In this document: piece by piece, positions 36,976 to 45,815 of the stretch | How positions within the stretch are numbered: position 1 is the stretch's first letter | Layout: every line of letters begins with the position of its first letter | From: Herminiimonas fonticola | GTDB lineage: Bacteria > Pseudomonadota > Gammaproteobacteria > Burkholderiales > Burkholderiaceae_D | NCBI RefSeq assembly: GCF_003293745.1 | Contig: NZ_PTLZ01000002.1 | Location: 699,438-763,437 of the forward strand | Reading direction: 5' to 3' | Length of the DNA stretch: 64,000 nucleotides | Notes under the pieces: generated by a model | Told to the model about the DNA's origin: nothing | The model's database searches: none | Seen by the model: the letters and a program-made list of their open reading frames with translations, nothing else | Translations under genes and position numbers: made by a program

Positions 36976-37093
36976 GATAATTCTCCTTTGGATTGAAGAT
37001 CCGGTTGTCTGTAATGGCCGGACATGGTGCTGCGCTTGTCGTCCCTGATCGTTGATGATGTGAACAATTTTTGATCTGCTTCGTAGTATTCAA

Positions 37094-37468
37094 TCAAGCG
37101 ATCAATCCTTGCCTCTCATTTTCGTCTTGCTCCGTGCTTTGCATAGACACCGTCGATTGTAATAAGCGGTCAAAGCGTGCGATTGCATCCAGATAGCTTA
37201 GATCGTTAATCAGGTTTTGAAACCCTGTATCTACAAATACTCTGCAGGTTTCATTTCCTGGAGGCATTACGAATGGCATAGCTTGTGACTGGAAATGACA
37301 GGCAAGAGCGGCTTGGCGCCATTTCAGTTGTTGAGCTGTGCGCAGAATTTCTCGCTTGGTTTGCAGGCGGAAGCCGGACGCTAAGCGAGCAGCAAGACTA
37401 GTGTGTGCGGAGTCAGTGTGAACGCAAGGGATCCAGCAAGCTTCGCAAGTCGTTATGGTCGAGCTCAT
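37094..37468 (-). CDS. hypothetical protein
   Basis: A 124-codon frame, protein-like in the middle and C-terminal half (RTAQQLKWRQAALACHF; FQNLINDLSYLDAIARFDRLL). It overlaps the end of the DUF3820 gene by 56 bp on the same strand in another frame. I do not recognise a family. Start uncertain; a later start would remove the overlap. Confidence 0.4.
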   Translation of the reverse strand: MSSTITTCEACWIPCVHTDSAHTSLAARLASGFRLQTKREILRTAQQLKWRQAALACHFQSQAMPFVMPPGNETCRVFVDTGFQNLINDLSYLDAIARFDRLLQSTVSMQSTEQDENERQGLIA

Positions 37469-37625
37469 ACATCAAGGCAATCAGACTGCCTAATTCACCT
37501 TTGGGAAAACCTTCACGCGCAAACCAGCCCAGATAATGTCCAGGCAAATCGGCCAGCAGACGGCCTTTGTATTTGCCATATGACATGGTGCGACTGACCA
37601 GCAGGGACAGGTGTTCTGGATTCAT
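37413..37625 (-). CDS. DUF3820 family protein
   Basis: 70 residues from MNPEHLSLLVSRTMSYGKYK; the frame opens 51 codons earlier in non-homologous sequence. The motif M-x-YGKYKG-x-LLADLPGHYLGWFAREGFPKGELG is that of DUF3820 (putative quorum-sensing-regulated virulence factor in Pseudomonas). Short, soluble, of unknown biochemical role. The downstream hypothetical gene overlaps its end. Confidence 0.85.
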   Translation of the reverse strand: MNPEHLSLLVSRTMSYGKYKGRLLADLPGHYLGWFAREGFPKGELGSLIALMYELDHNDLRSLLDPLRSH

Positions 37626-37829
37626 ACTTACATTGGAATTATTCGACGATGGCGCAAATGATAAACCGTCAAACCGGCAAGATTGATGTTGTTTATCGAA
37701 ATTCGAATGATGCCGCTGCGACGGTTTGTTAACAGGGTATGCTTCAATCCTGCCTACAATAGGTATTCCTGAGTACACAAGTCCCCAAGCAATGTAAGTT
37801 CAAATCACCTTTCGAATATGGAGAACAGC

Positions 37830-38381
37830 ATGAGCCAATATCAAATTGCAGTTGTCGTCGGCAGTCTGCGCAAGGATTCCTTCAATCACAAAATGGCAAA
37901 TGCTCTTGCCAGGCTCGCACCGACTGGATTCGTATTCAAGCAAGTGCAGATCGGTGATTTGCCGCTCTACAATCAGGATGATGATGGCAATCCATCTGCC
38001 GAAGTGAAGCGCTTGAAGGCAGAGATATCTGCTGCGCAAGGTTTGCTGTTTGTGACGCCTGAATACAATCGTTCGATTCCGGGCGTGCTCAAGAATGCGA
38101 TCGATCATGCCTCACGCCCTTACGGTCAAAATACTTGGGCTGGCAAACCAGCCGGCGTGCTCGGCGTTTCTGTTGGTGCGGTAGGTACTGCGCTGGCACA
38201 ACAGCATTTGCGCAATATTCTCGCTTATCTCGATGTACCTACACTTGGTCAGCCGGAAGCATTTATTCACGCCAAAGACGGATTGTTTGACGCGGATGGA
38301 AATATTGGCGAAGGCAGTAAAAAATTCCTGCAGGGATGGATGGATTTATATGTCGCCTGGGTGAAGAAGCACGCAGGCTGA
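37830..38381 (+). CDS. NADPH-dependent FMN reductase
   Basis: About 183 residues from MSQYQIAVVVGSLRKDSFN at 37830, preceded by GGAG. The frame also allows a start at 37818. Flavodoxin-like motifs: GSLRKDSFNHKMA (FMN phosphate loop), LLFVTPEYNRSIPGVLKNAIDHASRP (conserved PEYN) and GKPAGVLGVSVGAVG. Cytosolic reductase of FMN, quinones or azo compounds (ChrR/YieF-like group). Just upstream of the feo operon but with its own stop and spacer. Confidence 0.93.
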   Translation: MSQYQIAVVVGSLRKDSFNHKMANALARLAPTGFVFKQVQIGDLPLYNQDDDGNPSAEVKRLKAEISAAQGLLFVTPEYNRSIPGVLKNAIDHASRPYGQNTWAGKPAGVLGVSVGAVGTALAQQHLRNILAYLDVPTLGQPEAFIHAKDGLFDADGNIGEGSKKFLQGWMDLYVAWVKKHAG

Positions 38382-38528
38382 TAGCGCTGTCATTAGATCT
38401 GATTACCGGCGCCGTCCGGCAAGATATTGATGGCGCCAACAGTATTACGCCAAGCAGGGTTTCATCGCCTTCAGCATGATTCCCATGCGTCTTTTTCTGG
38501 GGCAAGGAAAGACACCTCAGCACTGAGG

Positions 38529-38549
38529 GCGGGTTCAGCTAGAACCCGC
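38529..38549. terminator. hairpin before feo operon
   Basis: GCGGGTTC pairs with GAACCCGC around AGCTA, with no long T-run. It may be a weak terminator for the FMN reductase or simply a spacer structure. Confidence 0.4.
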
Positions 38550-38563
38550 GAGCAAATTAGAAT

Positions 38564-38582
38564 ACAATGAGAATCATTGTTA
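38564..38582. promoter_or_regulatory. Fur box upstream of feoA
   Basis: ACAATGAGAATCATTGTTA is a dyad (CAATGAGAATCATTG) close to the Fur consensus, 17 bp before the feoA start, overlapping the expected promoter. Iron repression of feoAB is inferred. Confidence 0.8.
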
Positions 38583-38598
38583 TTTAAATTGGTTTTGT

Positions 38599-38838
38599 GT
38601 GAATCTTTCCGAGCTCCCTCCCTTTACTTCCGCAGTTGTCGATCAAGTAACAAATATTGAGAGCGACGATCCGATTGCCAAACGTTTGCGTGAGCTTGGA
38701 TTTGTTTCCGGCGAGCCGGTTCGTATTGTGGCGAGTGGACCTATGGGTGCAGACCCTTTGCTGGTGCAAATCGGTTTTACGCGTTTTGCCTTGCGTCGCT
38801 CGGAAGCGCAGCGCGTCAGCATTCATCTCGATAATTAA
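38599..38838 (+). CDS. feoA: ferrous iron transport protein A
   Basis: 79 residues from a GTG start, an SH3-like FeoA domain (AKRLRELGFVSGEPVRIVASGPMGADPLLVQIG; FALRRSEAQRVSIH). FeoA associates with FeoB and is needed for Fe2+ uptake. The Fur box lies just upstream and feoB follows 14 bp later. Confidence 0.93.
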   Translation: MNLSELPPFTSAVVDQVTNIESDDPIAKRLRELGFVSGEPVRIVASGPMGADPLLVQIGFTRFALRRSEAQRVSIHLDN

Positions 38839-38852
38839 TTTTCGGTTCTTCC

Positions 38853-40697
38853 ATGGCTATCTCAGGTATTTCACGCATCGCGCTGGTCGGCAATCCTAAC
38901 TGCGGCAAAACGGCTTTATTCAATCAGCTGACAGGCAGCCGCCAGAAAGTGGCGAACTATGCCGGCGTGACGGTTGAACGCAAGGAAGGGCGCTTTACTG
39001 CAGCGTCCGGCCGCGTCTTCAAACTATTGGATTTGCCCGGTGCTTATAGCCTGGAAGCAACCAGCCCGGATGAGGTCGTCACGCGCGATATTTGCCTGGG
39101 ACGCATTCCTGGCGAAGAATTGCCGGACTTGATCGTCTGTGTGGCCGACGCCACCAATCTGCGTTTGCATTTGCGTTTTGTGCTGGAAGTGAAGCGCCTG
39201 GGCCGGCCTATGGTGCTCGCGCTGAACATGATGGATGCGGCACGCAAGCGCGGCATCACCATCAATCGTGAAGAGCTGCAGCGCCAGCTCGGCATGGACG
39301 TCATCGAGACGGTTGCCATTAAACACGATGGCGCAAAAAATCTGGTCGCGCACATCGATCAGATGCAAGTGCCGGAAGTGCATGCTGCGACGCACGAAAG
39401 CGATGCAGATTTACATACGGAAGTGCGCAAGATCCTTGCTATTGCCGTCACCATGCCACGCACCACGGCGGTTGTCGACGATGCGATCGATCGCTGGGCG
39501 CTGCATCCGATATTTGGTTTGGCCATTCTGGCGGCAGTGATGTTCTTTATCTTCCAGGCTGTGTTCTCGTGGGCAGAACCGCTGATGGATGGCATTACTG
39601 AAGGCGTGACCTTTACTGGTCAATGGTTCGCTTCGACCATGCCGGATGGCTTGTTGCGCAGCCTGATTGTCGATGGGCTGTTTGCCGGTTTGGGGGCGGT
39701 GCTGGTTTTCCTGCCGCAGATTTTGATTTTGTTCCTGTTCATCCTGGTGCTGGAAGAATCCGGTTACCTGCCGCGCGCGGCCTTCTTGCTTGATCGCATG
39801 ATGTTCAAGGCTGGGCTGACGGGGCGCTCGTTTATTCCCTTGCTGTCGAGCTTTGCCTGCGCGATCCCGGGCATCATGGCGACGCGCAGCATTCAGGATC
39901 CACGCGATCGGCTGACGACGATTCTGGTAGCGCCGTTGATGACGTGCTCGGCTCGCTTGCCGGTGTATACCTTGCTGATCGCCGCGTTTATCCCAAACAC
40001 AACGGTATGGAATTACTTCAATCTGCAAGGCATCGTACTGTTCGTGCTGTACGTGTCGGGGGTGACCAGCGCGCTTGCAGTTGCGTGGTGCATCAAGCGC
40101 ATGCGCAAGGATAAAAGCGAGCATGCATTGCTGATGGAATTGCCGTCTTACCGTTTGCCTAGCCCACGCAATATTGCGATCGGTCTGTGGGAACGTGCTT
40201 ATATTTTCATGCGCCGCGTTACTACCATCATCATGTCCCTGACTGTGCTGCTGTGGTTTTTGTCGACTTTTCCAGCGCCGCCGGAAGGTGCGACCTTGCC
40301 GGCGATTGATTACAGTCTCGCCGGCATGATCGGTCATTTTATTGAACCTGTATTTGCGCCCATCGGTTTCAATTGGCAAATCTGTATTGCCTTGATTCCT
40401 GGTCTTGCTGCGCGCGAAGTTGCCGTTGCTGCTTTGGGTACCGTGTATGCGATGTCAGGTAGTGAAGAAGCGGTGGCCGCACAACTCGGCCCGGTCATTG
40501 CGGCGCAATGGTCGCTGGCGACAGCTCTGGCTTTGCTGGCCTGGTATGTATTTGCACCGCAATGTCTGTCGACACTTGCTGTAATACGACGCGAAACAAA
40601 CTCGTGGCGTGTGGTGGCAGTTTCCGCCGGTTATCTGTTTGGCCTGGCTTATCTGGCGGCATTTTTGACCTATCACATTGCAAAGGCACTCTCATGA
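38853..40697 (+). CDS. feoB: ferrous iron transporter FeoB
   Basis: 614 residues. The N-terminal GTPase has G1 GNPNCGKT, G3 DLPGAYSL and G4 LNMMDAARK, and Gate motifs in the core (CAIPGIMATR; PGLAAREVAVAALG). It is shorter than E. coli FeoB (773) because the C-terminal cytoplasmic part is reduced. It moves Fe2+ across the inner membrane. Its stop overlaps the start of a Cys-rich membrane protein gene (ATGA). Confidence 0.95.
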   Translation: MAISGISRIALVGNPNCGKTALFNQLTGSRQKVANYAGVTVERKEGRFTAASGRVFKLLDLPGAYSLEATSPDEVVTRDICLGRIPGEELPDLIVCVADATNLRLHLRFVLEVKRLGRPMVLALNMMDAARKRGITINREELQRQLGMDVIETVAIKHDGAKNLVAHIDQMQVPEVHAATHESDADLHTEVRKILAIAVTMPRTTAVVDDAIDRWALHPIFGLAILAAVMFFIFQAVFSWAEPLMDGITEGVTFTGQWFASTMPDGLLRSLIVDGLFAGLGAVLVFLPQILILFLFILVLEESGYLPRAAFLLDRMMFKAGLTGRSFIPLLSSFACAIPGIMATRSIQDPRDRLTTILVAPLMTCSARLPVYTLLIAAFIPNTTVWNYFNLQGIVLFVLYVSGVTSALAVAWCIKRMRKDKSEHALLMELPSYRLPSPRNIAIGLWERAYIFMRRVTTIIMSLTVLLWFLSTFPAPPEGATLPAIDYSLAGMIGHFIEPVFAPIGFNWQICIALIPGLAAREVAVAALGTVYAMSGSEEAVAAQLGPVIAAQWSLATALALLAWYVFAPQCLSTLAVIRRETNSWRVVAVSAGYLFGLAYLAAFLTYHIAKALS

Positions 40698-41032
40698 GCA
40701 TGTATGGATTTGTACAGGATGCGATCATCGCCCTCGTTGTGCTGATGAGTGCTCTGTACGTTCTGCGCAAGTTGATGCCGAAGTGGGCGCGTGGCAGGCA
40801 GTTGGCCTTGGCGACGATGCTGACTCAGCCTTCGCATTCGCTGCTGGTACGCAAGTTGGGGAGTTTCATGACACCTGGCGATTCGTCGGGTGGTGGCTGC
40901 GGTAGCGGTTGCAGCAGTTGTTCGAGCTGCGCTTCCAATCCGGAAAGCGGTTCCGAATCCAGGCCGCAAGAACAGTCTGAAAAGAAGGTGGAAGCGGAAG
41001 CCAAACCCTTGGAGTTTCAGCGCCATATCTGA
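40694..41032 (+). CDS. FeoB-associated Cys-rich membrane protein
   Basis: 112 residues from MSMYGFVQDAIIALVVLMSA at 40694, overlapping the feoB stop. The frame extends far upstream inside feoB and that part is rejected. One N-terminal TM is followed by a Gly/Ser/Cys cluster (GGGCGSGCSSCSSCAS: five Cys) and a charged tail. It occupies the place of FeoC in other operons and may bind iron or a cluster near FeoB. Role inferred from context. Confidence 0.8.
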   Translation: MSMYGFVQDAIIALVVLMSALYVLRKLMPKWARGRQLALATMLTQPSHSLLVRKLGSFMTPGDSSGGGCGSGCSSCSSCASNPESGSESRPQEQSEKKVEAEAKPLEFQRHI

Positions 41033-41113
41033 GTTAAAAGTAACTCAGCAATCATTCAACGCATCACGGTCCTGAGCAGGATGTGCCCTCGCGCTGAAGA
41101 TAAATTCAAACTC

Positions 41114-41938
41114 TTATTTGATATTCAGCCCAGCCATGACTGGCTGTTGACGTTCCGCCATCAGGAAGCGATGCAGGTTGATTGCATCGGCAGTGCGGTT
41201 CACACTGGCACGCGCATTCAACAAGACCATGATTGCATCACGACCGGCAGTGCGCACACGCATGATGATGCAACGTCCGGCTTCTTGCGTATACCCTGTT
41301 TTGGACAAGGAGATCGTCCAGTTCTTGTCACCCACCAGTTTGTTCGTGTTGTGATAGTGACGGGCGGAGCCACCGACATCAATCAGATCGCCAGATACGG
41401 TCGTGATTCTTTCGATTTCAGGATAGCGGGAAGCCGCCATCGCCAACTTGGCCAGATCGCTTGCAGTCGACGTATTGAACGGCGAAAGCCCGGTCGGCTC
41501 TTCAATATTGGTGCGACGCAAAGATAATGCATGCGATTTATTGCGTACCGCTTGTTTGAAATACTCAATGCCGCCCGGATAAGTGCGAGCCAGTGCATGT
41601 GCTGCGCGATTGTCGGACGACATCAATGCCAGTTCCAGCAAGGTATTGCGCGACAGGACGGCGCCGACAGGGACGCGTGACGAACTGAACTTGAGTACGT
41701 CTACATCTTCTTCAGTAATGACGATATGTTCGTGCATATCCAGATGCGCATCGAGCACCACCATGGCGGTCATCAACTTGGTCAGCGATGCAATCGGTAC
41801 GATATCGCTGGAATTTTTCTCGAACAGCACTTTGCCTGTAGCTTCATCAATCACGATGGCATGCTTGGAGCCCAGGGACATCGCCGAGGATGATGCAGTA
41901 AGGGTGATTAGTGCAGCAAAGAGAAAAGACTTGATCAT
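41114..41938 (-). CDS. pbpG: D-alanyl-D-alanine endopeptidase (PBP7/PbpG-like)
   Basis: 274 residues with a signal peptide. All three penicillin-binding motifs are present: SLTK (IASLTKLMTAM), SDN (ALMSSDNRAAHALA), and KTG (SLSKTGYTQEAG). The size and the family stretch HAIVIDEATGKVLFEKN match the PBP7/DacC class, which cuts cell-wall cross-links in the periplasm. Transcribed alone; converges with the feo operon. Confidence 0.92.
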   Translation of the reverse strand: MIKSFLFAALITLTASSSAMSLGSKHAIVIDEATGKVLFEKNSSDIVPIASLTKLMTAMVVLDAHLDMHEHIVITEEDVDVLKFSSSRVPVGAVLSRNTLLELALMSSDNRAAHALARTYPGGIEYFKQAVRNKSHALSLRRTNIEEPTGLSPFNTSTASDLAKLAMAASRYPEIERITTVSGDLIDVGGSARHYHNTNKLVGDKNWTISLSKTGYTQEAGRCIIMRVRTAGRDAIMVLLNARASVNRTADAINLHRFLMAERQQPVMAGLNIK

Positions 41939-42227
41939 GTGCGCTCGAAAAATAATTGCTTCGGGCGCTGATCATAGCGTCGTTTGCAGAGGATGTATGT
42001 GGTTATCGTGTCGCTGCAAGGATATTTTTTGTAACCGATGCATATTGGTCAAGCTGTCGACACTGACAAGATATAAACAGAATAGAAGGCGATGCAGAAA
42101 TGACATCTGCATAAGATGATTGCATCACGATTTGCTATCTATAACTTCAATCTGAAAGTTGTAGAGATAAGCTTGTTTTGAGGGAAATTTTGGACGATGC
42201 AGATGATCAGGCATCGTCCACCTTGGC
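41939..42227. other. intergenic region, A/T-rich
   Basis: 289 bp between pbpG (start) and the 42228 gene (end). No gene or clear terminator; a short palindromic AGGCATCGTCCACC/GGACGATGC pairing near 42192-42222 may terminate the 42228 gene. Confidence 0.35.
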
Positions 42228-42473
42228 TTAAGAAGCGTCAGGTTTTGCTGGCAGGTTTGGATCGAGTGTTCGTGCAACTGCGGCGAACATTTCAGATGCA
42301 GCAGTAAATTTATTGCGTTCAAGGTATTCGGATTCGCGCATCAGATGGACGGCGAGGGCGGTATCGTTGGTCGTGATGCCCTTCAGGCTGCGGCCAAGGT
42401 GGCGGCAGAAGGAAGCAACTTCACTTTTGCTAACGGTTTCTACTGGTGCTGCGCTGGTATTCGTGTCGCTCAT
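42228..42473 (-). CDS. hypothetical protein, 81 residues
   Basis: A short soluble, helix-prone protein (SEVASFCRHLGRSLKGITTNDTALAVHLMRESEYLERNKFTAASEMFAAVARTL). No family recognised. Ser/Thr-rich start, one Cys. Coding character is good (amphipathic helices, no odd codon use). Single gene. Confidence 0.6.
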   Translation of the reverse strand: MSDTNTSAAPVETVSKSEVASFCRHLGRSLKGITTNDTALAVHLMRESEYLERNKFTAASEMFAAVARTLDPNLPAKPDAS

Positions 42474-42844
42474 TGATGCTTCCTTTTTTATTCAGTGGCT
42501 GAAGGTGAAATGATAGCTAAGCTGTCATAAATTGTCTTCTATGCTCTTTGCATAAATTTTTTCAGCCTCGAAAATACCAGATAAATCAGACCATCGCCTT
42601 CAAATCAACTTTACACAAATTACTTTAATATATAAATATAAATAATTGATTATATTAATAAATTTAAATTAATTTAAAGTGCTTTGTGAGATTCGTGACG
42701 GGCAGCGGACATCAGCAGGAAATCTTTTTCTGTCAATGACGCGCGGTTGCCATGCACAAGTCATGGCACGAATATTGAACGTTATTCGTTTGCCTATGCC
42801 GAAGTGTTTGGTGAACCATTACCCTTATCCAACAAAGGAGTCTG
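42474..42844. other. A/T-rich intergenic region before opgD
   Basis: 371 bp with no gene. The middle (42600-42690) is almost entirely A and T, with TTAAATTAATTTAAAGTGC; such DNA often binds H-NS-like proteins. A degenerate repeat (GACGGGCAGCGGACATCAGC, 42697-42716) follows. An opgD promoter is expected to lie in the final 100 bp. Confidence 0.5.
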
Positions 42845-44428
42845 ATGCAACGTCGTGACCTACTCAAAGCATCCGCCGCGCTCGCGCTGGCCGGTTTTTC
42901 TGCCCCTCAGTTATACGCAGCGGGTAACGCTCCCGCCAAACTCAAAACCTTAGGCAAGTCCGAACTCTTCGATTACGCATTCCTGAAAGGTCGTGCGCGT
43001 GACATGGCCGGCAAGCCATATCAGCAGACCGTCGACAAGGTTCCCGCCAAGGTCAAGGCACTGGATTGGGATCAGTATCAGTCCATCGGTTATCGCGACG
43101 ATCATGCCTTGTGGGGTAAGGATAAGCTGCGTTTTCAAACCAAGTTCTTCCATCTGGGCATGTACGCGACGCAGTCGGTCAAGATACATGAGCTGGAAGA
43201 CGGCAAGGCGCGCGAGCTGGCTTACGATCCGGAGATGTTCAATTACGGCAAGAGTGGACTGAAAGGTGCAGATTTGCCCAAAGATCTCGGCTTTGCCGGT
43301 TTTCGCGTGAATTTCCATACGGATCTGGTGCGCGATATTGCTGCGTTCTTGGGTGCCAGTTATTTCCGTGCGGTGGGTGGCGATTGGCAATACGGCTTGT
43401 CGGCACGCGGTCTGGCGATCGATTGCGGCATGGCGCGTCCCGAAGAATTTCCGCGCTTTACCGAATTCTGGCTGGAACGTCCGGCCAAGCAGTCGAGCAA
43501 ATTGATTGTCTATGCCTTACTGGATTCGCCTAGCGTCGCCGGTGCTTATCGTTTTGAAATCATGCCCGGCGCGACCATGTTGATGGATATTGATGTCGCC
43601 CTCTATCCGCGCAAAGCCATCGAGCGCATGGGGGTTGCGCCATTGACCAGCATGTTCCTGACTGCAGAAAACGATAGGCGCATAGGTAACGATTGGCGTA
43701 CAGAGATCCATGATTCCGATGGTTTGGCGATGTGGTCGGGTAATGGAGAATGGATCTGGCGACCTTTGGTCAATCCTGAAAACCTGCGCTTCAATGCCTA
43801 CGCCGATCAAAGCCCGCGCGGGTTTGGCTTGATGCAGCGCGATCGCAATTTCGATCATTATCAGGATGACGGCGTCTTTTACGACAGGCGTCCGAGCTTG
43901 TGGGTGGAACCTAAATCGGGATGGGGAAAAGGCTCTATCCAGTTGGTTGAAATTCCAACCGTCGATGAAACCTTCGACAACATTGTCGCATTCTGGAACC
44001 CGGAAGCAATACCGCAACCGGGCCAGGAATTGTTGTTTGGCTACAAGCTGCATTGGGGTGCCAAGATGCCGTTCAACCCGCAGGCGGCCAAGGTAGTGGC
44101 GACGCGCACCGGCATCGGTGGTGTCGTCGGCAAGCAGCGCACGTATTTCTCCTGGCGTTTTGCAGTGGACTTTGCCGGCGGCGATCTGGCCTTGCTCGGA
44201 CGCGATACCAAGGTTAAAGCGGTCGTAACAGCAAGCAAAGGTGAGGTTGAAATCACGTCAGCGCGTCCGCTGGACGATATCAAAGGCTATCGCGCCATGT
44301 TCGACGTGAAGATCGCTGACGATATTCAGGGGCCGATAGACTTGCGACTGTATCTGACCGCAGATGGACAAACCTTGTCCGAAACCTGGTTGTATCAATG
44401 GACGCCGCCGACCAAGCGCAGCTTTTAA
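42845..44428 (+). CDS. opgD: glucan biosynthesis protein OpgD/MdoD
   Basis: 527 residues with a Tat signal (QRRDLLKASAALALAGFSAP) and the MdoG/OpgG fold: FNYGKSGLKGADLPKDLGFAGFRV, the core FLGASYFRAVGGDWQYGLSARGLAI, and WRPLVNPENLRFNAYADQSPRGFGLMQRDRNFDHYQDD. Acts on osmoregulated periplasmic glucans in the periplasm. The Tat-type signal distinguishes OpgD from Sec-exported OpgG. Single gene. Confidence 0.93.
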   Translation: MQRRDLLKASAALALAGFSAPQLYAAGNAPAKLKTLGKSELFDYAFLKGRARDMAGKPYQQTVDKVPAKVKALDWDQYQSIGYRDDHALWGKDKLRFQTKFFHLGMYATQSVKIHELEDGKARELAYDPEMFNYGKSGLKGADLPKDLGFAGFRVNFHTDLVRDIAAFLGASYFRAVGGDWQYGLSARGLAIDCGMARPEEFPRFTEFWLERPAKQSSKLIVYALLDSPSVAGAYRFEIMPGATMLMDIDVALYPRKAIERMGVAPLTSMFLTAENDRRIGNDWRTEIHDSDGLAMWSGNGEWIWRPLVNPENLRFNAYADQSPRGFGLMQRDRNFDHYQDDGVFYDRRPSLWVEPKSGWGKGSIQLVEIPTVDETFDNIVAFWNPEAIPQPGQELLFGYKLHWGAKMPFNPQAAKVVATRTGIGGVVGKQRTYFSWRFAVDFAGGDLALLGRDTKVKAVVTASKGEVEITSARPLDDIKGYRAMFDVKIADDIQGPIDLRLYLTADGQTLSETWLYQWTPPTKRSF

Positions 44429-44467
44429 TGAGCCATTCGCTTCACAGCAAAAACATGGCTGAAATCT

Positions 44468-44503
44468 GGCCGTCGTGCAGCCTCGGCCGTTTTCAATTTT
44501 TAA
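44468..44503 (+). terminator. possible terminator after opgD
   Basis: GGCCG pairs with CGGCC around an 11-nt loop and is followed by TTTTCAATTTTT. Short stem, so moderate confidence. Confidence 0.45.
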
Positions 44504-44524
44504 TGAAGAAGGTAAGATGTCGGC

Positions 44525-45202
44525 ATGATTGATCCTTCATTGATGGGCCGGCTTTCCTTTACGCCGACAGCTCCTACCAAACCACCGTTGCAGCCTGGTC
44601 GTCACAATCTCGGCATAGCCGAAGAACGTGATGCCATTCTGTATGTTCCAACCGGGCTCGAAGAAGAAGTCGCCGTGCCTTTGCTGGTCATGTTCCATGG
44701 CGGCGGCGGTAGCGCTGAAAAAGTGCTGCCTTTCCTGCAAGAGCATGCAGAGCGCAATCAATTCCTGTTGCTTGTGCCGCAATCGATTTATCCGACCTGG
44801 GATATCGTCATAGGCGGTAACGGCCCCGATCTGCAGCGGCTGAATCAGGCGCTGACAGAGGTATCGTCACATTATTTTATCGATCCTGATCATTTCGGCT
44901 TTGCCGGATTTTCGGATGGCGGCAGTTATGCCTTGTCGAATGGCATCACGAATGGTGATCTGATCACGCATGTAATCGTGTTCTCTGGCGGCTTCATGTC
45001 TGTCTTCATGCAAGAAGGTGCGCCCAAGGTATTCATCGCGCATGGTCTGTCGGATGAACAATTGCCGATTGAAACCAGCGGTCGTCCGCATGCAGATAAA
45101 TTGAAGGCTGCAGGCTACGACGTGACTTTCCTGGAATTCAATGGCAATCATTCGATACAGCCGCCTATCGTGAAATTGGCTGTAGAGTTTTTCCTGAAGT
45201 AA
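44525..45202 (+). CDS. alpha/beta hydrolase (phospholipase/carboxylesterase type)
   Basis: 225 residues with the esterase oxyanion strand LLVMFHGGGGSAEK, the nucleophile elbow GFSDGGSYA (Gly-x-Ser-x-Gly), a catalytic Asp in VFIAHGLSDEQLP and His in FNGNHSIQPP. Matches the dienelactone hydrolase/carboxylesterase (YpfH-like) group. No signal peptide; cytosolic. Substrate unknown. Confidence 0.88.
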   Translation: MIDPSLMGRLSFTPTAPTKPPLQPGRHNLGIAEERDAILYVPTGLEEEVAVPLLVMFHGGGGSAEKVLPFLQEHAERNQFLLLVPQSIYPTWDIVIGGNGPDLQRLNQALTEVSSHYFIDPDHFGFAGFSDGGSYALSNGITNGDLITHVIVFSGGFMSVFMQEGAPKVFIAHGLSDEQLPIETSGRPHADKLKAAGYDVTFLEFNGNHSIQPPIVKLAVEFFLK

Positions 45203-45272
45203 ACGCGCTGTCTCTCATGCGAGACTTATTTATCCAAGTAAGACGACAAACAAGCCGTGCTAAAATTTTGAC

Positions 45273-45710
45273 ATGAACCGACTTTTCAAGACTGCGATGT
45301 TGTGGCTGCTTGCGCTGGCTTTGCCAGTGCAGGGCTTTGCCGCGGTAACGCAATCGTCTTGTGTGCCGCAGATGCAAGCGCAACATATCGTTGCAGCGAC
45401 TGGCGGCATGCAGGATTCGGTGCAGCCTCATCACACGACAGAACATCAGCATCATCAAATGAGTATGTCTGCTGAGCACGCCGTACCTGTCGCTGCAGAT
45501 GTGCCGTCTGATCATCAGATAAATACCCATGCAAACGTAAAATGCAGTGCCTGCGCTACGTGCTGTATCGGTATCGCCATGTTGCCTGTCATGCCGGAAT
45601 TGCCTGCTTTCCCGATTGCTTCAACGCCAGTTTTTTCTTCGCTGTCTTCTTTGTTTCCCGGTCATATTCCTGACGGGCTCAAACGTCCCCCCAAGTTTTC
45701 TCTCGTTTAA
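45273..45710 (+). CDS. His/Met/Cys-rich secreted protein, probable copper-resistance accessory
   Basis: 145 residues with a signal peptide (LLALALPVQGFAA). The mature protein is rich in His and Met (QPHHTTEHQHHQMSMSAEH) and has CSACATCC with a following hydrophobic stretch. It is first in a row with a TolC-type lipoprotein and a multicopper oxidase, so it probably binds copper in the periplasm. Similar to DUF2946-like proteins in copper clusters; not firmly assigned. Confidence 0.65.
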   Translation: MNRLFKTAMLWLLALALPVQGFAAVTQSSCVPQMQAQHIVAATGGMQDSVQPHHTTEHQHHQMSMSAEHAVPVAADVPSDHQINTHANVKCSACATCCIGIAMLPVMPELPAFPIASTPVFSSLSSLFPGHIPDGLKRPPKFSLV

Positions 45711-45815
45711 ATCTCGGTAATCAATTTGCTTGAACAGCTTTGCTGTTCAAGTCGCGATTGATGTGCGTGCGCATTGCGTACGCCGATTACTCATCATTTA
45801 TTAAACGAGAATTTC

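Noticed and set aside
39411..40379. 322-codon minus-strand frame inside feoB
   Set aside because: Antisense shadow of feoB with Gln/Arg/His-rich composition.
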